From the NCBI GenBank assembly GCA_016717145.1, contig JADKGD010000012.1, positions 62,001 through 126,000 of the forward strand: DNA of 64,000 nt, in the 5' to 3' direction. Position 1 is the first letter of the stretch; every line of letters begins with the position of its first letter. The translations under genes and the position numbers were made by a program. Positions 26,912 to 35,346 of the stretch are shown here, one piece after another. Source of the DNA: Saprospiraceae bacterium (GTDB lineage Bacteria; Bacteroidota; Bacteroidia; Chitinophagales; Saprospiraceae). The notes beneath the pieces are model-generated. The model was not told the origin of the DNA. It ran no database searches and worked only from the letters and a program-made list of their open reading frames with translations.

Positions 26912-28318
26912 TTGGCCCGAAAAAAAAAGTCAATATCCGGTTTATTGATCACTGGTATTGCCGATAAAGGAAGATCAGTAGGCAGGACAGCTGAAGGAGA
27001 AGTCATTTTTGTGGACGGAGCAGTTCCCGGTGATGTTGTAGAAGCTCTGGTTTTAAGAAAGAAAAAAGCCGTTTGCGAAGCAGTTGTCACAAAAATAACA
27101 AGCTATTCTAAGGATCGTGTTGTGCCTCCTTGTAATCATTTCGGAGTTTGTGGCGGTTGTAAATGGCAACATCTGGACTATCAGGCTCAACTCAAACACA
27201 AACATCAAACAGTAATAGATAGCATCACAAGGATTGCAAAATTGAGTCCTGATATTGTGCTTCCCATCATAGGTTGTGAAAACAATTTATTTTATCGAAA
27301 TAAGCTCGAATACAGCTTCTCCTCCAGAAGATGGATCACAAAAGAAGAAGCAGCAGGAGATGATGTCATAAACCAAACTGGGGCATTGGGTTTTCACAGA
27401 CCCGGGGCATTTGACAAGATTGTCGATATTCACCATTGTTTTCTCCAGGATAAACTCTCTGACAGCATCAGAAACTTTGTCAGAGATTTTGGACATACCC
27501 ATGAATATGCTTTTTATGATATTCGCAACCAGGAAGGATTGCTTCGCAACATGATTGTGCGCAATACTACAGAAAATGAGTGGATGTTGATTATGATATT
27601 TGGTCACGATGATCAGGAAAAAATAGTATTACTGATGGAGTCGTTAAAAAATGCATTTCCACAACTAACGTCTCTGAATTATGTGGTAAATACTAAAGTA
27701 AACGATACCATCTTTGATCAAAAAATTATTACGTATCACGGTAAAGAATATATAGTAGAAAAGCTGGGAAATATAAAATATAAAATAGGCCCCAAATCTT
27801 TCTTCCAAACAAACTCCATTCAAGCCGCCAAATTATTTAACCTTGCTGTAGATTTTGCTGATCTAAAAGTTTCTGACAATGTGTATGATTTATATACAGG
27901 ACTTGGCAGTATAGCGTTATATGTGGCATCTAAGGTTAAGCATGTTACCGGAATTGAAGAAGTTCCTGATGCCATCAAAGATGCTCTTGTAAATATGAGC
28001 TTTAATGGTATTACAAACGCCACATTTTACACCGGAGATGTTAAGGATATGCTCAATGACTCTTTTGTGGCAACACACGGAAAACCTGATGTCATCATCA
28101 CTGATCCACCCAGAGTTGGTATGCATCCTGATGTTATAGCAACCTTACTTTCACTTGAAGCACCAAACTTAGTCTACATCAGTTGTAATCCGGCAACTCA
28201 GGCCAGAGATCTTGCATTGCTACATGAAAAATATGAAACCATTGCCGTCCAGCCTGTAGATATGTTTCCGCATACACATCATATTGCAAGTGTTGCAAAA
28301 TTAAAACTCAGAACCTAA
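26912..28318 (+). CDS. rlmD: 23S rRNA (uracil-5-)-methyltransferase, RlmD/RumA type
   Basis: The start is TTG at 26912, because the product begins MARKKKS as in relatives and no ATG is present before the TRAM domain. The 468-residue enzyme has an N-terminal TRAM domain (about 1-60), a 4Fe-4S cluster motif with Cys74, Cys80 and Cys83, and the SAM Rossmann domain. The SAM domain carries YDLYTGLGSIALYVA, TDPPRVG and the catalytic Cys near 425 in YISCNPATQARDL. It methylates a uridine of 23S rRNA to m5U. The exact target position is inferred from the family. The next gene overlaps its stop (TAATG). Confidence 0.9.
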   Translation: MARKKKSISGLLITGIADKGRSVGRTAEGEVIFVDGAVPGDVVEALVLRKKKAVCEAVVTKITSYSKDRVVPPCNHFGVCGGCKWQHLDYQAQLKHKHQTVIDSITRIAKLSPDIVLPIIGCENNLFYRNKLEYSFSSRRWITKEEAAGDDVINQTGALGFHRPGAFDKIVDIHHCFLQDKLSDSIRNFVRDFGHTHEYAFYDIRNQEGLLRNMIVRNTTENEWMLIMIFGHDDQEKIVLLMESLKNAFPQLTSLNYVVNTKVNDTIFDQKIITYHGKEYIVEKLGNIKYKIGPKSFFQTNSIQAAKLFNLAVDFADLKVSDNVYDLYTGLGSIALYVASKVKHVTGIEEVPDAIKDALVNMSFNGITNATFYTGDVKDMLNDSFVATHGKPDVIITDPPRVGMHPDVIATLLSLEAPNLVYISCNPATQARDLALLHEKYETIAVQPVDMFPHTHHIASVAKLKLRT

Positions 28319-28662
28319 TGTCAGATATAGATAAATTCCTTGATCTTCACAAACAACTGGAACCGTATAAAAAAATATTGGCACAAGCTGCTGATGTGAT
28401 ATTGGATGAGCATGTTTCTAAGTACCCTATTTTTGTTGTACATCAACAGGAGTTGAGCATGGGCTTACCTTTGATAGAAGCAGGCAATATATTAAAGTGG
28501 TCTGTAAACGCTTCTACGCTTGAAGAGTTTGTAACTAAAGAAATAATATTTTCAGATAAAGCACCGGATTTTATTTCAACATACAAAAACCCCGAAGTGC
28601 ATCTTTGTCTTTTTGTGTTGAGCGAATTAGGGGCTCAGTTTATATTTATACCAAGAACTTAG
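28318..28662 (+). CDS. Conserved hypothetical cytosolic protein
   Basis: The 114-residue product lacks a signal peptide. It reads as a compact alpha/beta protein, with 'DKFLDLHKQLEPYKKILAQAADVILDE', then 'PIFVVHQQE...GLPLIEAG' and a closing hydrophobic strand. I recall it as a conserved Bacteroidota protein of unknown role. Its ATG overlaps the rlmD stop by 1 bp, so it is coupled to rlmD translation. Confidence 0.65.
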   Translation: MSDIDKFLDLHKQLEPYKKILAQAADVILDEHVSKYPIFVVHQQELSMGLPLIEAGNILKWSVNASTLEEFVTKEIIFSDKAPDFISTYKNPEVHLCLFVLSELGAQFIFIPRT

Positions 28663-28665
28663 TTC

Positions 28666-29763
28666 CTATTCTTCCATTACGCTTTCTTGCTGCTCAATAC
28701 TTTCATCATGTATAGATTTGATTATTCTGGTGATAAACTCTTCACTCAGGCCACTTTGCACTCCACGTGAAATAAATTTTTCAAGTACTTCCTTCCACCT
28801 GTCACTTTGAAGTATTGTCATGTTGTTTTCTTTTTTGTACAAACCGATTTCTCTGGCAATTTTCATTCTTGATGCCAGGATACCCATGATTTCTTCGTCT
28901 ATCATGTCGATTTCCTTACGAAATCTTTCCAATTTTGATTTTTCTTTGATGTCCTTTGGATCGTACTGCCGGATGATTAAATCGGCCATCATCTGACCAT
29001 AAACTTCAGGGGTAATTTGTTGTGCAGCATCGCTCCATGCGGTATCAGGCGTGATGTGTGATTCAATAATTAACCCATCAAAGTTAAGGTCCATAGCCTT
29101 TTGAGCTACTTTATGCAGCAAATCGCGCCTGCCACAAATGTGACTTGGGTCATTGATCATTGGTATTTGTGGCATAGCAGTTTTAAAGTCGATCGCAATT
29201 TGCCACTGAGGTCTGTTTCTATAAATTTTTTCGCCTGCAGATGAGAATCCTCGATGGATAGCACCAAGTTGTGTCAATCCAACTTTTTGAAGACGCTCCA
29301 TACCTCCAAGCCAAAGTGCCAGGTCAGGATTTATGGGGTTTTTTAACAACACTGGAATATTGACCCCTCTGAGAGCGTCAGCTACTTCCTGTACTGCAAA
29401 AGGGTTTACTGTAGTGCGTGCGCCGATCCATAATACGTCTATGCCAAACTCCAAACAAAGTTCGACATGTGAGGCTTTCGCTACTTCAACAGCAACCGGT
29501 AAACCAGTTATTTCTTTAGCTTTCTGAAGCCATGGAAGGCCTTTAGCACCTATGCCCTCAAAAGCACCAGGGCGTGTTCGGGGCTTCCATATACCGGCCC
29601 TTAGGATATCTATTTTACCAGTTTTGGCAAGACGAACAGCCGTTTCTATGACTTGTTCTTCAGTTTCAGCACTACATGGCCCCGCTATCAGAATTGGTTT
29701 TTTATCATTTTTAATCCAGTCGATCATCATACATTTTTTTAGATTCTTATTAAATTCAAACAT
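28666..29763 (-). CDS. Bifunctional DAHP synthase / chorismate mutase
   Basis: The 365-residue protein joins a type I-beta 3-deoxy-7-phosphoheptulonate synthase (about 15-265; GPCSAE at 29-34, conserved DPSH and LKNP segments) to an AroQ-type chorismate mutase (about 280-350; RKEID...LASRMKIAREIGLYKKENN). It therefore catalyses the first step of the shikimate route and the first step towards Phe/Tyr; in the studied fusion enzymes the mutase domain also mediates allosteric inhibition by prephenate or chorismate. The ATG at 29763 gives the full frame; ATG at 29730, just before the conserved domain, is an alternative. It is last in the aromatic operon, 23 bp after tyrA. Confidence 0.9.
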   Translation of the reverse strand: MFEFNKNLKKCMMIDWIKNDKKPILIAGPCSAETEEQVIETAVRLAKTGKIDILRAGIWKPRTRPGAFEGIGAKGLPWLQKAKEITGLPVAVEVAKASHVELCLEFGIDVLWIGARTTVNPFAVQEVADALRGVNIPVLLKNPINPDLALWLGGMERLQKVGLTQLGAIHRGFSSAGEKIYRNRPQWQIAIDFKTAMPQIPMINDPSHICGRRDLLHKVAQKAMDLNFDGLIIESHITPDTAWSDAAQQITPEVYGQMMADLIIRQYDPKDIKEKSKLERFRKEIDMIDEEIMGILASRMKIAREIGLYKKENNMTILQSDRWKEVLEKFISRGVQSGLSEEFITRIIKSIHDESIEQQESVMEE

Positions 29764-29786
29764 TATTGTCTGAATTTTTTCAATTA

Positions 29787-30626
29787 TTATTTTAATATCC
29801 TTTTTATATCATTGCTAAAAGTCATCAATTTTTCAGTGTTTTCAACATCATCATTCAATATCAGTGTTCTGAAATTTTCCAGATGATTAATATAGCTATC
29901 AAGTGCTTCGAGTACGTATTTTTTATTTTTACTAAAAATAGCAGCCCATGTTTTAGGATTACTTTTTGCCAATCTGACAGTACTCTCAAATCCTGTGCCT
30001 GCAAGATCAAATATCTGACTTTCATCCTTTTCGATATCCAAAACCGTCAATCCGAGCATAAACGAACTCACGTGTGATAAATGAGATATATAAGCGAGGT
30101 GCTTGTCATGTTCTTCTGAAGCCATAAATGTTGTAATCATTCCCAGACTTTCAAATAGTTTTAGTGCTGATTCCAAAGCATCTTTATCTGACTTATCGCT
30201 GTCACAGATGATATTTTTTTTATTTTGGAATAGTCCTTTTAACGCAGCAGACGGACCGGAATACTCTGTACCAGCCAAAGGGTGGGCCGCTACAAATCTA
30301 TTTCTTTTATGATGCGAAGCTATGGATAAACAGATTTCATGTTTGGTTGATCCAACGTCAATAACGGTAGTTCTACTACTGATTTTATCCAATATGTCTG
30401 GCAGTAATCCCTCTATTTTATCTACTGGAATGGAAACAATCACTATATCTGCATCTTTCAATCCATCGTCAAGAGAAGCTATTTCATGTACTAGCCCCAA
30501 TTCAAAAGCTAACTGTTGGTGCTGTTCAGAAAGATCTACACCAAAAACTTTAATGTTGAGCTGGGATTTAAGATCTCTGGCTATTGAACCTCCAATCAAG
30601 CCTAAACCAATTACTGTTATTTTCAT
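29787..30626 (-). CDS. tyrA: Prephenate dehydrogenase
   Basis: This 279-residue NAD(P)-dependent enzyme converts prephenate to 4-hydroxyphenylpyruvate. It has the dinucleotide fold GLGLIGGS (7-14), the substrate His115 in AAHPLAGTEYSGP and the C-terminal helical dimer domain. There is no ACT or chorismate-mutase domain; the mutase comes from the next gene's fusion. Its ATG overlaps the stop of the aminotransferase gene by 4 bp. Confidence 0.9.
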   Translation of the reverse strand: MKITVIGLGLIGGSIARDLKSQLNIKVFGVDLSEQHQQLAFELGLVHEIASLDDGLKDADIVIVSIPVDKIEGLLPDILDKISSRTTVIDVGSTKHEICLSIASHHKRNRFVAAHPLAGTEYSGPSAALKGLFQNKKNIICDSDKSDKDALESALKLFESLGMITTFMASEEHDKHLAYISHLSHVSSFMLGLTVLDIEKDESQIFDLAGTGFESTVRLAKSNPKTWAAIFSKNKKYVLEALDSYINHLENFRTLILNDDVENTEKLMTFSNDIKRILK

Positions 30627-31840
30627 ACCCGTGTAATATTGTGATTATTATGGTCATTCAATACGTAATCATTCATATTGAATCCAGTTTTGATCCTATA
30701 TAAAGCAGCTTTCATATCTTCCGCACTGCTACACAAAGACACCCTCAGAAATCTCAATCCTTTCGAACCAAAGATATGACCGGGCGTTATAAATACCCTT
30801 GTATCTTTAAGTAACTGATCTGAAAATGCATCAGAATCCTTTAATTCCATAGGTATCTTGCCCCAAATAAACATCCCTGCACCAGTTTCATCATATGAAC
30901 ATCTGAGCGCCGCCATTATGTTACAGGCGGCTACTTTTCTTTCCTTATAAACTTCGTTAAGATTTTTAATCCAATCCTGACCTAATTCCAGTGCAGCTGC
31001 AGACGCTTCCTGAATAGGTTTAAACATACCTGAATCCATATTGCTTTTGAATGTCATTATTGTATCAATATACTCTCTAGCCCCGATCACAGCACCTACC
31101 CTCCAGCCAGCCATGTTGTAACACTTGCTAAGAGAAACCAGCTCAATGGAGCAGTCTTGAGATCCGGGCACATTAAAAATACTTAATGGTTGGTCGTTAA
31201 GAATAAAGGTATATGGATTGTCGTGGCAGATAAGAATCTTATGTTGTTTCGCGAATGCAACCAAGTCTTCAAAAAACACAAGATCCGCTGTGGCTCCTGT
31301 GGGCATATTGGGATAGTTGATCCACATCAGTTTCACTTTTGAGAGGTCCGTTTGTGCTAATTTTTTAAGATCAGGCTTCCAGTCCAGGCTTTCCTCCAGG
31401 GGCATGTCTACCGGAATGCCACCAGCCAATTTTGTACAAATTGCGTAAGAAGGATAGCCGGGATTGGGAATCAATACTTCATCTCCCTCATTTAAAAAAG
31501 ACATACTGATATGCATGACACCTTCTTTGGAACCAATCAATGGCAAAACTTGTGTCTTTTGATCTATATGAACGCCAAATTGATTTTTGTACCAATTTGC
31601 AAATCCATTTCTTAACTGCAGAATCCCTTTATATGATTGATATTTATGCGCATCAGCAGCACCTAAACTTTTTGTCAATGTATCCATAACAATCTGAGGA
31701 GGCAGTAAATCTGGACTACCTATTCCTAAATTCAATACCAGAGAACCACCATCTTTATTCATAGCGTCAATCTCTTCTAATTTGCGAACGAAATAATAAG
31801 TTGTGACGTCATCAAGACGATTTGAAGGAGATATAATCAT
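30623..31840 (-). CDS. Class I/II pyridoxal-phosphate aminotransferase
   Basis: The 405-residue enzyme has the fold-type I pattern. PLP-linked Lys239 is in SLSKCYNMAGWRVG, with Asn and Asp cofactor residues in INYPNMPTG and CHDNPY. Its place between pheA and tyrA says that it transaminates phenylpyruvate and hydroxyphenylpyruvate to Phe and Tyr, or prephenate to arogenate. It resembles LL-diaminopimelate/aspartate-type aminotransferases, so broad specificity is possible. It overlaps pheA by 4 bp upstream and tyrA by 4 bp downstream. Confidence 0.87.
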   Translation of the reverse strand: MIISPSNRLDDVTTYYFVRKLEEIDAMNKDGGSLVLNLGIGSPDLLPPQIVMDTLTKSLGAADAHKYQSYKGILQLRNGFANWYKNQFGVHIDQKTQVLPLIGSKEGVMHISMSFLNEGDEVLIPNPGYPSYAICTKLAGGIPVDMPLEESLDWKPDLKKLAQTDLSKVKLMWINYPNMPTGATADLVFFEDLVAFAKQHKILICHDNPYTFILNDQPLSIFNVPGSQDCSIELVSLSKCYNMAGWRVGAVIGAREYIDTIMTFKSNMDSGMFKPIQEASAAALELGQDWIKNLNEVYKERKVAACNIMAALRCSYDETGAGMFIWGKIPMELKDSDAFSDQLLKDTRVFITPGHIFGSKGLRFLRVSLCSSAEDMKAALYRIKTGFNMNDYVLNDHNNHNITRV

Positions 31841-32718
31841 GATACTTTTTTAAGGTTTTTTTGTTCGCCGACAATAGCACTGGTATCAGCGCTTTTATAT
31901 ATGCCAATTTCAGCATAGTCAAATGTCAGATTCATTAGATCCTCTTTCAGCCCAAGATATTGATCAATATGTTCAAATTCGATATCAAGATGAAAAAAGT
32001 ATTCTCTGAAACTACCCACTACCGGAAATGACTGAAGTTTGCTCATATTAAGGTCGTGATATTGAATGACTTCAAGGACTTTAAGTAACTGACCTTTTTT
32101 ATCGGGGATTCTTATATATATGGATGCTTTGTCTGCAAGTGCAGGCGCTTCAGTTTTGACTTTATTGACAATAAAAAATCTCGTATAGTTAGTTTTATTC
32201 GTTTCGATAGCGGCATTTAAAATACTGAGACCATAAATATCAGCAGCACGGGAACTAGCGATACAAGCCTTGGACTTCTTACGTTTTTCAGCAACATATT
32301 GTGCACTAAGTGCAGTGTCATCAGATTCGACCAGCTTCCATTGGGGAAATCTGCTCAAGAAGTGGCGGCATTGATTAATTGCCATTGGGTGTGATGACAC
32401 TTCTTTGATATCATCCAAACTTGTACCTTCTATAGCCAACAAATTATGTCTGATGTGGAGATAAATTTCTCCATTCACCCAGAAATTGTTTTCTCTCAAT
32501 ATCCTATAATTTTGTAGGATAGTACCGGCAATAGAGTTTTCGATAGCCATAACAGCTACATCTGCTTCATCTTTGTTAAGTAATTCTCCCAAAATATCAA
32601 AAGAGTCCGCAGGTATCAATTCCAAATTATATTCGGGCCAATAATTTTTTGCTGCCACTTCGTGAAACGAACCTGGGTAGCCTTGAATGGCAACTCTCAA
32701 AGACTTTACTGACTCCAT
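31837..32718 (-). CDS. pheA: Prephenate dehydratase
   Basis: The ATG at 32718 is preferred; the frame can be extended to a GTG at 32745, which would sit against the terminator-like hairpin. The 293-residue enzyme converts prephenate to phenylpyruvate. It has the PDT domain (about 7-185) with the catalytic TRF at 179-181, and an ACT domain (about 197-280). The ACT motifs for Phe binding (GALV and ESRP in classic enzymes) read GQLL and QSFP here, so feedback by Phe may be weaker. It is the first gene of the aromatic operon and lies just below the proposed attenuator. Confidence 0.9.
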   Translation of the reverse strand: MESVKSLRVAIQGYPGSFHEVAAKNYWPEYNLELIPADSFDILGELLNKDEADVAVMAIENSIAGTILQNYRILRENNFWVNGEIYLHIRHNLLAIEGTSLDDIKEVSSHPMAINQCRHFLSRFPQWKLVESDDTALSAQYVAEKRKKSKACIASSRAADIYGLSILNAAIETNKTNYTRFFIVNKVKTEAPALADKASIYIRIPDKKGQLLKVLEVIQYHDLNMSKLQSFPVVGSFREYFFHLDIEFEHIDQYLGLKEDLMNLTFDYAEIGIYKSADTSAIVGEQKNLKKVS

Positions 32719-32750
32719 AAACACAGTATTTATAAAAAATTCCACAAATG

Positions 32751-32787
32751 AAAAAAGGAGCCTGTTTGAAAACAGAACTCCTTTTTT
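32751..32787 (-). terminator. Leader terminator hairpin before pheA (attenuator)
   Basis: On the minus strand, A6-GGAG (32787-32778) pairs with CTCC-T6 (32760-32751). The stem is extended by a CTGTT/AACAG pairing around a TTCA loop, with a two-base/one-base bulge between. The outer arm ends in six T, as needed for intrinsic termination. It stands 31 nt after the leader stop codon and 32 nt before the pheA ATG, so transcripts ending here would not reach pheA. Confidence 0.75.
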
Positions 32788-32818
32788 ATAATTTTCACAT
32801 ATACAAATTAAAGTCCTG

Positions 32819-32884
32819 CTACCTTATTTTAAAATAAAAGTACCAAAAACAACAAGATGTAAATGCGCTATGATTCAATTTCAT
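32819..32884 (-). CDS. Aromatic-rich leader peptide of the pheA operon
   Basis: The minus-strand ATG at 32884 opens a 21-codon frame ending in TAG at 32819. Its C-terminal half has the run Phe-Trp-Tyr-Phe-Tyr-Phe (codons 13-18), with another Phe at codon 8 and two Cys at 11-12. An in-frame ATG at 32908 would add 8 residues. The codons are followed by the terminator hairpin above. This is the layout of amino-acid attenuators such as enterobacterial pheL, where ribosome stalling at control codons decides between terminator and antiterminator. A weak promoter (TTG 32948-32946, 21 nt, TTTCTTTG 32924-32917) would start transcription near 32910. Confidence 0.7.
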   Translation of the reverse strand: MKLNHSAFTSCCFWYFYFKIR

Positions 32885-32991
32885 GTTGCAAACATATGTT
32901 ATGTTCATATAATTACCAAAGAAAATAACATAAAAAGATTATTTACAATCAAAGACAATCAATAAGTAATTTAATTATCAGCACAGAAATT

Positions 32992-35175
32992 TCAATTTTT
33001 TCCTTTACCTTTTTTCTTTGGATGCACCAAACTCATCTCCTTTAAGAGATGACCAGCACCCGCATATTTATCAATTACCCACAAGATATACCTGGCATCT
33101 ACCATGATATTCCTACAAATATTTGCATCATAATTAATGTCACTCATCGTTCCTTCCCAAACCCTATCAAAATTTAAACCAATCAAATTTCCATGGGCAT
33201 CTATTGCGGGGCTTCCAGAATTACCTCCTGTAGTATGATTGGAACCAATGAAACAAACAGGTAATTTACCAGTTTTATCAGCATATGGACCATAATCTTT
33301 TGCCTTATAAAGTTCCAGCATTCTGGCACTGACATCAAATTCATAATCTTCGGGTATATACTTTTCGATGACCCCGTCAAGATAAGTGATTGGTTGAAAA
33401 CTTACCGCATCTTTTGGTCGATATCCGCTAACGTTTCCATAGGTAACGCGAAGCGTACTATTTGCATCGGGATAAAATCGCTTTTCTGTAAATATCTCCA
33501 TCTGTGCTTTTGTATACTGTTCCTGTTTAAGGTCAATTTCTTTTCTGATATTATTGTATGGCGTCGAGATTTCCTTAATATAAAAATCAGCCCACGCTAA
33601 ACATAACGCATAAAATGGGTCACTTTTAATAGCGCTTACTGCTATGTTTGGATCCATATTTAATATATTATCGGCTTCTTCATCTGAGGTAAAGCTGGTA
33701 AGCGCATACTGATCTGCCGCCATCTGGTCATAGCTTTCTTTTTCAGTCATACCCAGGCTCTCCCTTTGTAAAAAAGGTGGAACAAATTTTTTATCCAGCT
33801 TATTCACATACATAGTAAGCAATGCACCAAATTTCTCCTGATCAATCTGAGCATCAAAATCTTTATAAAAATCGATCTTAAAATCTTTGAGCCGCTGCAA
33901 TTCTTCATTATATCCTTTTTCTCCGTTTTTTTCAAACGCATCAACCAAACGTTTTAACCTAATCATACATGAAGTCAGTTCAACATTTCGTTGTACGATT
34001 TCTCCATAATAATCACGAGCGAGTGCGTATTCGTCAATGTCTTCATATTTTTTTGCATGTCTGTTAACAGCGTCAAATATGGGCTATCCGTCGTCAATTT
34101 TTTTGAAAATCAGCTTCATAATCCAGTTTTTCTGAATTGCATTGGTACTTTTTAATCCCAGCGACTCACCTATCCATTTTTTCCAATAATTGGCAATAGT
34201 GGCATACTTGGCTGCGTATTTTATTTTTGTACTTACATCGCTTCTCATGTATTTATCCATAATTTTCAGAGACGTTTCTCTAATCGCTATTTTAGCAGGA
34301 TTGAGGGTATTAACGACTTGTTTTATTGCTGAGGAAGGTAAATACTGATTGGTCCTGCCCGGAAAACCAAATACCATAGTAAAATCACCTTCTGAAATTC
34401 CATCCATTGAAACCGGTAAAAAATGTTTAGGTACATAAGGGACATTATCTTCAGAATAATCTGCCGGCATATTATTCTTTCCGGCATAAATCCTAAAAAG
34501 TGAAAAATCACCTGTATGCCTTGGCCAGACCCAATTGTCCGTATCTGATCCAAATTTCCCTATGAATTCCGGGGGTGCCCCTACCAATCTGACATCTTTA
34601 TATATTGTTGTAACAAATGCAAAATATTGATTACCATCAAAAAATGGCCGGATAATAACTTCCTGATAGGTTTCTAATGTATAAGACTTTCTAACTTCAG
34701 AAAGATTTTTATCAATCTTTGATTGTCTTTCAATTGGTGACATATTCGCTGTAACCCCATTTAATACTTTGGAAGTTACATCATCAATATAATCAATAAA
34801 AGTAGCTGTTAGTCCGGCATTTGGCAGCTCTTCTTTATGGTTTTTTGCCCAGAAACCATTTTTTATAAAGTTATTTTCAACGGATGAATGAGATTGAATT
34901 GCTTCAAAGCCGCAGTGATGATTGGTAAGTATGAGTCCATTGGATGAAATGACCTCAGAAGTACAAAATCCTCCGAAATGCACAATGGCATCTTTAAGTG
35001 ATCCTTTATTTATACTGTAGATATCCTCTGCCGATATTTTCATTCCCATGCTTTTCATCTCTTTTTCGTTGAGCAACTTGAGCAGTTGCGGTAACCACAT
35101 GCCTTCACCGGCATAGCAAGTGCTTAAAATAAATAATAAAGAAAAAGATATAAATAATCTTGTTATCAGTGTCAT
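32992..35175 (-). pseudogene. S46-family dipeptidyl peptidase, frameshifted in the middle
   Basis: Start ATG at 35175 gives a signal peptide. The N-terminal half carries the catalytic His in TNHHCG, and the C-terminal half the Ser in GNSGSP. The residue after FD in 'LNFDRVWEG' is Arg, which in characterised enzymes marks DPP11-type specificity for Asp/Glu. The two open stretches (35175-34084 and 33966-32992) are in the same register and parted by TAG at 34086-34084. Reading with one base added to each of three A-runs (34127-34131, 34098-34104, 34048-34054) gives a continuous, family-like segment (for example YEADFQKKL, then SPYLTLL, then KKYEDIDEYALARDYYGEI). Either three small deletions or three consensus errors. 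About 728 residues if restored, the normal family length. Confidence 0.8.
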
Positions 35176-35346
35176 AAGTAAAAATGTAAAAATTATGGGC
35201 AAATTAAATAAACAAAAGTACAAAATATTAAATATAAATGAACGCTCAGCTATAAAATCAAGATTCATGATGTGCTTAAAACAAACTAAACATCAAGTCC
35301 ACGTTTTAATAATAGTGGTTCTATTTTTGGCTTATGCCCCCGAAAA

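Noticed and set aside
33966..35268. Two separate peptidase genes in the S46 region
   Set aside because: The N- and C-terminal halves share one catalytic triad and one register, so they belong to one gene with local frame damage.
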